From positions 26,489,101 to 26,553,100 of the forward strand of contig CM030832.1 of assembly GCA_018105865.1 (NCBI GenBank): DNA of 64,000 bases, in the 5' to 3' direction. The position numbers and the translations under genes were made by a program. Below, one piece after another: positions 49,801 through 62,675 of this stretch (within the stretch, counting starts at the first letter, position 1; each line of letters begins with the position of its first letter). The notes beneath the pieces are model-generated. The model made no database searches. It was given only the letters and a program-made list of their open reading frames with translations, and was not told where the DNA came from. This DNA comes from Metaphire vulgaris (lineage: Eukaryota; Annelida; Clitellata; Crassiclitellata; Megascolecidae).

Positions 49801-52800
49801 CGGGCCCCCTCTACTTTACTGTTATTATTCATGTTATTGTTAATTATACGTAGCCTATTCATCATGGGCCTGGTCTCCCCCAGACCGCCGGGCCCCTGTG
49901 CAGTTGCCCCTGGGCCCCCTCTCGGCGGCCTTGAGTGTAAGAGCAAAGCCAGCGCGTGGAGCCTGCAAAGCCTGCGACCGCAGGGGGCCCCGCCGGCCGC
50001 AGGGGCCCCGCCGGCCTCGGATATTTAAGAGTTCATTTTTCTTATTCTTAAGTAGTATTTGTTTTGTTTTTTGCTCGTCAGGCTATTTGAAGAGGCTAAA
50101 ATATATACGGATGACCTTTTTTGCTCGTCAAGACATTTCAAAAACGTTGCGCTCGTAAAAAATTGCAGGGGGCCGTCGAAAGTCACGCGCCGGCTCTGGT
50201 AAGAGAGACGGATTTCTGTATGTTTTTGAGAAAGTTTGGCATCGTAAATACGCACAGACAATTGACGTACAACGGCATTGCACTCATTCTGTGCGTGCGG
50301 CGCATCAGCGCAACCAAAGGCAGAGACATCGGAGGATGTGGAATTTCGCTCGGAGATTCTCTCGTAATCTCGTAGAGCGCTGAATCGGGTTTCATTCGAG
50401 GAATTCCGTGAGACTTCTTCAGCTGCTTCCTTCCCATTCGACGCATTTCTCTCGTTAATGTGATTAACAACAACAGCCTCAAATAAAAAGAATACGACGA
50501 CGACCAAAGCAGTTAATGCACTGGGGGAGGGGAGGAGGAAGGGGAGGGGGGAGGAGGGGAAGAGGCGGTTGGGGGGATCGTTGCGCTGAAACGATTTTTC
50601 CGTGACATATTCCGTATACCTGTTTGGATTTCTGGTGAATGACTTCCTTTGCAGGAGAGAGAGAAAGAAAAAATTCGATGGGATGAAGAATGAGCGAATT
50701 CTAGACTTCATTCTCTTTGTTGGTCATCAGAAGTTCTTTTGGCAGACTACTCAGTAGTCAGTGTTAGGAGTGATCTTAGATCAAAAGTTCAAAGATCACG
50801 ATCTAAGATCAGAATTCATGATCTTTGATCTAGATCACTTTTTACTAGTGATCTTTGAATCTGATTTTAAATCACTTTTTCGGTGATTTTGATCTTTATT
50901 ATCAACAGAAGATCAAATATCAAATTATACGTATTCTCCCAACTAAGTCAATCAATCAACGAACTTCTATGTGTATTGAGTAAAATGGCGGACAAATCAA
51001 GCATTCGGACCTCAATGATCATGTTAGTGCAGCCGGTGCAGATGATGAGGATTATGGGTATGGCCCTGACATTAGTACTTGCACTGTCACTGGGACTCAG
51101 GGGGGAGTTGCTCAGTTGCAACTGGTCGTGAAAATGCAGTCAAGATAGAGGTCATGCACTACCTGAATAACCCAAATAAGGAACTTTCTAGCTTGTTGGC
51201 ATACCCACATGTCAAGGCAGCATTTGTGAAATATATAACACAACCCTGCCATCTTCTGCGCCTGTCAAAAGACTTTTTAGTATTGGAGGTTTGATAGCTA
51301 CACCGCAAAGAAACAGGTTGTCTGACGCAACGTTTGAGCGTCTGCTCATGCTGAAAATGAACTGCCGTGTTCAACACTGACAGTTAGTTGCTAAAATTGT
51401 CATGAACTGTTTTCAGTTGTGTTAGTAACTTAGTATTACAAAAGTTTACATGCATCGTACAGTGGACATTTGTTATGTTATCATACGTGACACGTCATAC
51501 ATGATATAATTATATTTGTATGATCTTTGATCTTAGATCACTTTTAAAGTGATCTTGATCTTAGATCATTTATACTCTAGTGATCTTTGATCTTGATCTT
51601 AGATCAATTTCTCTCTAGTGATCTTGATCTTTGATCAAGATCATTTTACAAGTGATCTTTCCTAACACTGTCAGTAGTGACCAACGTTCCCTCTATGCGC
51701 GTGCATTTGTTCCAGCATCTTCTTAGCGCAGCAGATAAAGAATACCTGGCAACTAAATAAGCAGCCTGGCATAATGCAGTTTGATACTCTGAGGCATAAT
51801 CCGTTAAAGTTCAAACTTCTGTAATTCGTGATCAAAAAAGGAACTTAAATAGAGATATAGAGATGGTTCATTGCATTCATCGCTTCTCAAAGGTCGAGAG
51901 AGGTTAAGATCAAAGTGTATAATCTGGTTCGAATCAGACTTTATTTCCGGATCTAATTTAGCACAATAATTTCTATAGTATATATAATCGATTTGAAGAA
52001 ATTCTCCGACAAAATCCATATTTTCCTCTTGTTCCATCTTCGTTGCTTTAACCTCTGCAAGAATAATTAATCAATAATATCATTATCAATTTCGATCTAC
52101 AGGGTTCGAAATAGAGCACACCCAGTCATTTCATACTACACAGTACACACTAACGCCATTGACTGTACGAGAACAAGGGACATCAACTAAATGAAAGACC
52201 TGCTGAATATCTTGCGGAATGCCTTGTAGGACGATCGAGGGAAGAGACGGGTATTAACATATCTGATTCATTATACAACAGGTTTTATAGATATAAAAAA
52301 CGAGTTTATAAGTAATTCGTTGTGTGAGAGAAGCCAATTGAAGACCTGTTGATTAGAGGGTGAATAGGACCTAGATATGCAAAACTCTAATCGATTTAAA
52401 GAAATTCTCCTCCAAAATCCACATTTTCCGCTTTTTCCATCTTCATTGCTTTAAAACCTCTGCAAGAATAGTGAATAGTCAATAATATCATTCTCAATTT
52501 CGATCTACAGTGTTCGATATAGGCCTCCTGGAGACAGAACGTTGGAGACATAACGTTGGATCATATAGAGCACACCCTGCCATTTCATACTACACAATAA
52601 CGCCAATGACTACGAGAACGAGGGACATCAACTAGGCCTATATGTAAATGAAAGACCTGCCGAATATCTTGCGGAATGCCTTGTAGGGCGATCGAGGGAA
52701 GAGCCGCGTATTAAGATAGCTGGTTCATTATAGGCCTACAACAGGTTTTATAGACATCAAAAACAAGTTTTATAATTAATAAGTTGATGGGGGGATGCAA

Positions 52801-52992
52801 TGAAATGATAGGAAGTTGGTGGAGGAGGAAATGGAATCCCGAGAAAGATTGACAAACAAAGAAGGTAAGGCAATTTTCACGGTGCTACCGTGCTAGCATC
52901 TATATTAAAACTTTTAAAAGTATGTTTCTGATTTAATCGTCATATTAAATTTTTACTGATACCAATAATAAGAATATTTGAATCAATCGATG

Positions 52993-53039
<47 letters not shown>

Positions 53040-56000
53040 TAAATTTCTTCGCATTTCTAATTTCTACGCTTGATAAAAATTCCTTGTAAAAATATTGCAC
53101 AACACACAATGACCCTTGCACAAGGTCGCCAGCTCAGCGCGCATTGCTACCTCTCGCTTACAGGGAACGTTGCGAGTCAGTACAGGCGAACAGTATGGGC
53201 CTAATAATAACCGAATTCTCTTCATAAAACTCTTGTCTTTCGCCGTCAATAGAGTCTCCTGTGGGAGTGGGAAGGGAGGTGATGTCATTCGTTTTCATTG
53301 AATGACATCACCCACTGGCAGAGTGACACTACAGATAATGTGAACAGTTATTATAAACATTCTAACATTCCACATATTTTAAACCGATGCGGATCCACAG
53401 AGGAAAAGGGGGCCCGTGCCCCCCATATTGAATGCCTGGATCCCCGGTGGCCTCCATATTTTAATGCACTCATTCTATGGAACTAGACCCGTCCAGGTTT
53501 ATGAAAATAGTTGGTTCCCTGTTTAGAAGTTGCCACCCCAACATCCCCTGCACTTACCAAATCCAGGAGCCGCCACTGACTTCTTATCAGCTGAGACAAC
53601 TCCAGACTCTAGTATGGCTGCTATGGCACCTGTTCTAATACTCGAAAGGTATTGAATGTTGTTCGGTGTTTCTTCCTTTTGGAATCCAGGTGCGTAACAG
53701 GTAACGTGGCTGAGTTTCTTCTGACGCCAATATTTCCTCCTCCAGAATCCGGAATATTTGCGTGTCATCTGGAACAGGTGAAAGGTTACAAGGTCTATGA
53801 CGTCGAATACTCCGTCATCTATCGTGGTGACGTAGTCAATGACGTCAAGCTCTTTGCAACTCATTCGCAAGAAGTCGGACTTACGCACCGAAGGACTAAC
53901 GCGTAATTTCTTGGAAACTATTCTCACTTTTTAACATTCAAAATTAGAATATTCGGAATTTAAAAGTTTCGATTGCTTTTTAGAAATCTAAGATTTTAAC
54001 ATGAATTCATTTAAGGTTTTTTCCTTGAAGACGAAAGACGCTCTAGAGAGAAAAATCACTGAGTACAGTAGAATCCGGATATATCGAAGTATTTATGACG
54101 GTCCTTTGAGCTTCGATATAGCGGGATTCTACTGTATAGATTGCTTCTTATTCTAGAAGCAATTATAGATGGTTAAATCAAACGATTTTATTGCCTGAAT
54201 TTCTAAACCGAATGCAAAGGTAAGCAGATTTCGAGGCGTTTCCATGGGATGTTCTCTCTTTCTCCAGCCACCATTTTCTCCTGATCCACTACGGATCGGA
54301 AGTGACGGAAGTCCCGGATCAACTGGAAGGCAATGCCGTCACCGGAACATTTACCGTCGGATATTACCAGGCGACTGGAAAGGCAATTCCGTCGGACGGA
54401 GAGCCTCTGTCGAAGGTTATCTACGCCCGACCACGAAGGCCTTTCGGTGTCTCCGTCAGTCAATGGAGTAAGTCACCCATCATGGGCGGCGGATCCAGGG
54501 GATGGGTACAGCCTTCCCTCCAACACGCCCCAATTTTCTTCCCTCTTAATAATTTCAACTTCATTCATCAATCCATGTGGGCGGACTCCGGCGGAGCGGG
54601 ACAGAATGGGAATGGAACACAAATTGTCGCCCACTGAATTCCTGGCTGCGCCCGTGAAGAAAATTATACGCTGATTTGATTGGGACGAAGGAAGAAGAAG
54701 AAGAAGAAGAATAAGAACTCTTGTTGTTGGTTTTGTTCTTGTGCATAGAGAAGGAGAATTGTGAGAGCGATCTGTTGTCTCAGTTCAACCTCCTTCCGGA
54801 CAGTCTGTCTCACGTGGACGCATACAGACAGGAGCGCCACCTGGAGGTGGAATTCGTGTCGACGTTCACCTACCGTCTGTGGAATCGAACCCAGTCGCGT
54901 CCTCCGTTCATCTACTTTGAGATACCAAGTGAGCGGTCCATACTTCGCCCGCTCTTTCCTCCCACCTCCATCAGGGACGACCACGACCTTAACGCTCAAC
55001 TGACGCGCAAGGAACACGAGTGGAGTCTACACGTCGAAGGCCGTCTGCTCACCTGCCCAGGTAACAGAGGAATCGTCGACCACCTGTTATTACTCCTCTG
55101 TAGACTGTGGCGCCTTTCTATTTCTGGCTCATTGAATTGAATTGAAAACAACTTTTATTTTTCAACTTCATACAAATTTCTAGCATTTAGCTATTTGGAC
55201 AAAGATATGTACATTATACAGTTTATACGATGTACACTGTCATATATACACTGTGTCCGGAAAGGGGGGAGCCTTTTAATATTATTATGAAAACCAATGT
55301 CAATTATATATTTATTATTTTTTATTCCAGGCCTCATTTTAATGCTAATATGAAATTGAAATTAAAATCTTTATTTGCGAAAATTTTGCTTGTTTGTCAA
55401 CACATTCAATGACGTATAAAAGGACGTCAGCCAATAAATAGGAAGAAAACTGTAATCTGTGACAGGTGATGACCGCATATTCTACACATCGCTCAAATGG
55501 AGTAAACGGACTCTAATGAAACTTTGCGCTGATGACACAAATAGATGTCTCTCTTTATGCCTTTAAAATTTTGTCTAAATCGGTGCAGATTCGAGGTAGT
55601 TGCTTGCGATATGTGTAGGGGTTCCCTTTTTCCGGACACAGTGTATATTGATATGTCATGTATAGTGTGATGACAACGCCGCGTGCTGTTGTCTCTTCAG
55701 GTGCTTTTGAGTTGATTGTGACTGATCCATCCTATCCATCTCAACCGCTCTTCCATTTGGACTTCGGAGTTTCATGTCCAGAGAAGTTCAGCGTCAATTG
55801 CTCGATTCCGACAGAGGGACCTGACGTCATCAACAAGACGCTGACGATTGACGTCATCGACTCCTTCAGGACAATCAAGATGACGGTCTATCGTCACGCT
55901 CACGGCGTCATCAACTCAACTGTCACGTATAGCGGTAACACTGTACTCACGACGACGTCTCATACAGTGACACTGATTCGAATGATTGACTGAAGGCATT

Positions 56001-59000
56001 GAGTGATATTGGGGGTTGTTCTTGTAGGTTTTACTCCTCCAGTGTCTGGAAGAGACGCTGCAGCTGCTGCTGCTGCTCGGGACATTGTGTTGATGAGCAT
56101 CTTCAGTCCATTCGTAGCCCTGCTCAGCGTTGCCATAGCAATGCTCGCTCTCCTTCTCTTCGTAGGTGTCATCACAGAAGCCGGTAGGCCAGTCAATCAA
56201 TCAGCAAGCCAGTCAGTCAGTCAGTCGATGATAGGCCAGCATTGGACTAGCTACGAGGGGACCCAGGGCAGTCAGGCCAGCGGCCCCCAGCCCTTAAAGT
56301 TTTGAATCTAATAATGTTACCAACGCTCTCCCAAAGGTCCCCGTCAGTTCTCACAAAGTTTCCTGTAGAAATTATGACGAATATTTTTCTGGAACCCTGG
56401 CTACGTCAATGACCGAATGGGATAGCATTCGACTGTTTGAATCTTAATGCCAAGTGATTTATTAAAATGGTGCTATAGAAGTCATTTGAAATCTAATGAT
56501 CTAGTAGCTTCTCGTTGTTCCATTGGTGTCTATTTATAGCAATAGCATGATGACGTGTTTCTGTAATTTTGAGGAGGTTCTTCGAAGCGTCTGCAGCGGA
56601 AACAGGTGGTTGTTCTGCGGTCGCGTCGTCTGCTCTTCGTCGTCTGTTACGTCACTTTCCGTGCCACTTATTCGATCGTCGTCACTTTCACCGTCCTCCT
56701 TCTTCTCGCCAGACACATCAACAGGTCGGCTGATGAAGACAAAAATACCTGTCAAGTGAAATAGAACACGTAGATCGGCCAATGAAAGACACCTTCACCC
56801 CGAAGACAAAAGCAAGACACGACAGATAATATAATTAATACCCGATACCAGATGGACGTGTGTGTGTATCTATGTTTTTTGTGTTTTTTTCAGAGATTCT
56901 CTGTCTGTTTTGCGTGAATTTTCTGGCTTCGTTCGATCGGTGGAGGCGAATCAGTCTCAGCAGTTGGAGAGAATTCAAACGATCGTCTCTGATGAAATTC
57001 TTCGTCAGAATCGTCTGGCAAACGACACAAAGAATACCTGTGAAGAGAAACTCAGTCACCTGCAGGTCGTTCTAGAACAGGTGGACGGCTCAATTAACGG
57101 CTTATAGCCTTATACCCTTCTAACTGAAGCAGCATTTAGATCAGTACAGGGATAGTAAAACCTATCGTTTTTATACTTTCTACAATAAAATTTTGACCTC
57201 AAAGAATTGAATGTTGGCGGTGTACCCAGAGTTGTCCATGGGTTGGGCTAACCCATGGGATGGGTTGGGTTTGGTTTGGGTCGAGATTTTTAAAAAAATG
57301 ATGGGTTGGGTTGAGTTGGGTTAGGTTTCATAAATCTGCACCAGTTATTCCGTTAACCACGTTAAATATAGGTTTTCTGTTTTCTGCGTTGACAAAGTAT
57401 TAGATTCTTGTATTATGTCATTAAAAATGGCGCCATATACGTTAGCCTACATTCCATCGTAGGCAGTGCATTCAGAAGTCTGTAAACAGTGGACTATAGC
57501 TATTAAGATAGATCAAAGCATGTGAACGGCTGTTGTTGACTTGTTTTAACGCATTCCTTTTATAAACCGACCACGGCCAGTTGACAATAGCAGGGCTGGA
57601 TTAACCATTAAGCATACTAAGCACGTGCTTATGGCTCCATGAGGGAAGAGGCACAACAGTTTTACCTGTTATGTTTCTCAGTCAAATATTTTGCGATCTA
57701 GTTTAATAAATTTATTAATCAGTCGCTTTGTTCTGATCGAAATTCCATCAGAACAACTATGCAAAAGACAGGTTGGATGCCTTATCTCTACTATATAATT
57801 ATAGATTTTCTTCATGATATTTGTCCTTGCTTTCTTCCTTTTAGAGCTGTGTGTGTGTGTCTGTCTGTGTGTGTCTCTGTGTGTGTGTTCTCAGTAACTG
57901 TGATTGTGTTCCATCCAGTCTTATAACAGTGAACTATTCTTCTTGTCTGTAAAAACTGATCAAGCGAATCGATGTTCAGCAACGTAGCCAAGAGGGAGAG
58001 GGTTACCCCTGGCTACCGACGAAAATTTTTGTTAATGTGGTTCCATATATTTTTAACTTTCTGACGCGGTTTGGGGGTCAAACCCCCTGGCTGCCGACGC
58101 AACGTGCTTCTTTGACCAGTCTATGTTACGGCACTATAGAAGTTGTTTCGAATACACATATAAACATACATACATTGAATTAAATGCATCACATCACGGC
58201 GACGCTGGCATTAATACAATCATTGTTTCTCAATTATGAGAATGATGAATTTCCGGTTTGTTGCAATAACAACTCGAAATAAGCAAATAACTATTTATGT
58301 GCTTGAATGTATGTATGTTTTTTAAAATTGCGATTGTACTTTCACGTTTTTGTATGGATGGGTTGGGTTGGGTTTGGGTCAGAAAACATGAATTTTGTTT
58401 GGGTTGGGTTGGGTTGGGTTGGAAATTTGATGGGTTGGGTTGGGTTTGGGTTGACAAAACCGATCCATGGACAACTCTGGGTGTACCGTGTTAGGATTAA
58501 TGTTGTGACGGTTTATATCAGACATGGACATAGGTTGGGTCCGCCCTTGGGTTGGGTTGGGTTAGGTCAGGCATTTGTATGTTTATGGTGGGTTGGGTTG
58601 GGTCAGAAGATAAGTCATGGTTTACGAAATTGTAATGTATTATGGTTCGTTAGGTTTGGCTAGGTCAAGTAACCATATTGCTTTCGTGGTTTGGGTCTGA
58701 ATCGTGATGGATTGGGGGTTTTAAATGAGTCCATGTCCATATGCCTGGTTTATATAGCGCAGAGCATAGGTTCGTTGACTGTGAGAGGCGAATTCTTTGC
58801 AGAGGAAAGAGCAGTTGAGAGAATCAAGACAAGACGATCGACTGGTCAGTCACGTAGCTCTTCAGTACACGAAACTCATGATCCTCAATCTCACAAACAG
58901 AGTCAACAGATTCAAGTGAGACACTTTCGTCATCACTGCACTCTTATCACGTCATTTGCAGCGTCACTCATCGTCTCACCTGATGGCCAATCATCTACCT

Positions 59001-61983
59001 GGTTGTCCGGCCTCAGTTCCTGGATTTGACCTGGATCTTATACGATTGTGATTAATGGTGTGTCATCGGATGATGCTTCTGTGCATTATAAAGTGGCGCT
59101 ATAGAAGTTTAAGATTAGATTAGAAATGCATGATGAAACTTTAGACTATTGAAACGCTTAACAGAAGTTCTAGACGAAGGGTCGATTATTTTCTTTTGTG
59201 GGCCATGGCTTAGACATCCAGACACCCTCAGAATTATTTTTTTATAAAGATAGTGTGACTTTTATAATAATAATAAATATTATTAGTATAATTATAGTTT
59301 TTTTAGAAACGTCTATTGTGTATACAGATGCAGATGCAAACAGGGTGGGTCCAAGGCGTAGGCGAATTAGGCGGCTGCCTGAGGCGGCATTTCTTTGTTG
59401 GGGGGAGCGGTTTTGGACTATATTTTTCCGCTAATAATTGTTGACGATTTTGCGGGTACGATTCAGATAATATTGCTCTGGACTTACTTTAAGAAGTCTA
59501 AAAACTGCTCTATACTTATCTATTATAGAAATAGCATGAATAGATATGAACTACAGCGACAATTTTTTCCATTTGAAGGGGCGGCACTTATAATGAATGC
59601 AATAAAAATGCACAAGAAAACCATATCTTAAATAATATTTACACAGCACCTTTTGCAATTGGTTAGCGCAAAGTTAATAGCTTCCCAATTATAATATTAT
59701 AGTGATAACAACGTAGAGTTGGGTAACTTAGGTTTATGCTGTATCTTGTTCGTATAATCGTAAATTGTATAATTAATTAGCGTATAATTGTTTGTGCGTG
59801 GGGGTTGGCAACATTACATCTCGCCTAGTCTAGACATCTCGTCTCCTGAATGGAGATGCAGATGGAGGGGGTTGTGTCTTTGCAGACAGGAATTCTCTCG
59901 ATACGCAAACAAGTCGGTCGATCGTTTGGTGAGGACAATGAGACAGACGGTGGCGTCTATCGAGAACAACAAGTGGTTGGCGGGGGCAAAGGTCATCTAT
60001 GACGTCGTCCGATCGAAGAGGGAGGGGCAGAGCAAGGACACCCTCCCCTTCGCCGATTGGGCGGGAATCAACTTCGACGTCGACAACCTCACCGTCGGTC
60101 AGTCACGTGCTCACTCATATAGCACCAGCTAGGGTTTCTATGGCACTTATATAGCGCCATGACCTGTTATATTCCTATCTGTTTTCTGATTTCTGTTTTA
60201 GATTTGTCGCTGAGAGACTTTCCGATGCCAAATATTTCTGATTTTCTGAATCTGGAATTTCCGAAGACGGACGTCGAGGGAGGTGCCACCAGACCCCCAC
60301 TCTCCACCGAAGGAGGAGGAGGAGGAGGAGAGAAGCGGTCCTACCTCGCAACCAGTGGTACTACCAGTACGAGCGAAAACCCGTGTCCGGCGTCTGGTCG
60401 ACAAGGTCAAGGACGGACAAGGAGCCGAGGGCGAAGGTCATGGCGCAGGCGATCAGCTGGGAGACTCTGGTGTCAATCCTGGCGACGATCGACTTCGTCT
60501 GGTTCATCCATCGGATGGCGAAGACCTACTCAACGGCAAAGGTCCTTCTCTACGGGGAAGAAGGAGGAGGAGGAGGAGAAGGGGGACGGAGGACATCCAT
60601 CGGCGACGACGGTCTCCAGACGGAAGAAGGTCTGCTGCTGCTGCTGCTGCTGGTGGTGGTCATTAGGACCAACCATTGCTCAGTAGAGATACCCTGTGGT
60701 GGTGGTGGGGGGTGGATGAGGTGCTGAGGAGAGTAGACAATAAAATCCGTGCTGTTTTTTCTCTAGAGGAAAGCTGTCGGAATTCACCTTTATGTCCCTT
60801 TTAAAAATATATTTTATTTCTTTCTATGCCACTGTTCATTGGCGCAGCCACGGGGGAGCACGGGGGCCCGCCCCCATTCGGACGGGACCGGTCGTGAGAT
60901 TCGTCCAAAATCGGTGAATAGTTGGGGGTAGGAGGGGACCTAGGGGTCGTATTAGATCGAAGAGAACGCACCAGACGTTTAAAGTGTTTGGGACGAAGAC
61001 CTTTTTCGCTCGTCAATACTTTTGGACCGAAATATATCGAAGAACCCTTTATTCTAGAATCCTGGATACGCCACTGCCACTGTCAGTAACTGAATCCCGT
61101 TGTGGTTTAAAACTGTTATTATTCTTCGACTTTTAACCGACTTCAGATCAAACTTGAAAAGCCATAAAAATTAGAAAATTATCTCAAATGTTTAAAAATT
61201 ATAACATTTTGGGAGAATTCGTTTTGGCAGAAAATACAGACGCCAAGTTAAGTTAAGTGAGTGAGTGAGCACTGCTCGCCTGCAGTGTATTTGGTCGTCA
61301 TCGTCGTCGTTGTTTAGTGTCTGTGCAACTGTTGTTGTTGTTTCTTCTTCTTCTGCAGATATAGACGTTCGAAGAGTAGTCTCTTCGCAGTCTTCAAGAT
61401 GTCTGCAGTTCATCAAAAATGTCAATTTCAGGGTGAGACTTCTTCTGCTGCAGCAAATCAACAGGATCTTGTGCATAGGCGTGGTGTGCGGGCAATACTT
61501 TCACCTCTAATGGAGGGTGTTAGGAGGCTACCTCCACTGGCCCTGGAGTAGGGAGGGAGGAAGTAATCTCAAATGGGTAGGGTTCCCTCCCGCTCGCGTA
61601 TTTCCTCTGGGAATCAAAATGTCAAAGCAGAGGTCGATCCAGTTGTTGAACATCCGATGGCAAGAATCAAGTTCTCACCTCATTGGCTCGTCAAGTGTTC
61701 TGTCTCCTCAGTCTGTGTATCTGTGTGTATATGTGTTTGTCTGTTTGCAGATCATGCGAACTGACTTTGTTCCTAAGGCTGTTGCTTCAGTGTCTGTGTG
61801 TTGTGGTATCTACGTCCTTCTCGTTGTCTTCGACCGATTGCTCACCATTCGAACAGCTTCCTCCGCCGGATACTTTGACGCCTTGGTAACAACAACAACA
61901 ACAACGACGACGACGACTAACAACAATTCAACCGTTGTTGTTGTTGTTGTTCTTGTCGTTGATTAGTTCACCTCGTGTGTGTG

Positions 61984-62024
<41 letters not shown>

Positions 62025-62617
62025 TAACAAGATACGTGCAATTTTATTCAGACGATAAATACGCACAATACGTAAAATTTGCATACGTTAAAATACGTTG
62101 CTTCACAGTATTACCGTGAGGTAAACATTGAGGTTTATAGATAATAGAAAACCACAGAAGTATGTCCGAGCTTGGCGCCATTGCCAACGTATTTTTACGT
62201 ACAATATAGGCCTACGCGTATTTTATTTATGGACATAAAATACGTATAATGCGCGTATTTTATTGCGGAATCTACCGTACGTGTGTCGTTTAGATGGCGC
62301 CAGTGGAGACGAGTTATCAGTTGGGCGTGACTCGTATTCGAACTAACGCGCATCGCATTCGACGATTCGAGTTTCCCTTCTACGAGGAGCTGGTCAATCT
62401 GCGAACGAAGCGCCACCAGCTGATGCTCGACATGTACGCTGAGATTCAGAGGAGCGCCTCTGTCCTCCGCAGCTCAGAATTCTGCGCCTGGAAGAAGAGG
62501 TTCGCTCCGGACGACCAGTGTCAATGTCCCAAGGTCAACGACGAAAAACTCCAGTTCGACGGATGTCAGCTGCTCCCCATCCAACCACAGATCATCAGCA
62601 GGTCACCAGAGTCTCTC

Positions 62618-62675
<58 letters not shown>

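Noticed and set aside
46889..55934. HAP2/GCS1 or EFF-1-type fusogen ectodomain
   Set aside because: Cys-rich and beta-rich in general character, but none of the diagnostic motifs could be found by eye. A structure comparison would be needed to reopen this.
57240..58660. GGGTT repeats as an internal telomere-like array
   Set aside because: The repeats are confined to the ends of a transposon with inverted termini and an 8-bp target duplication.
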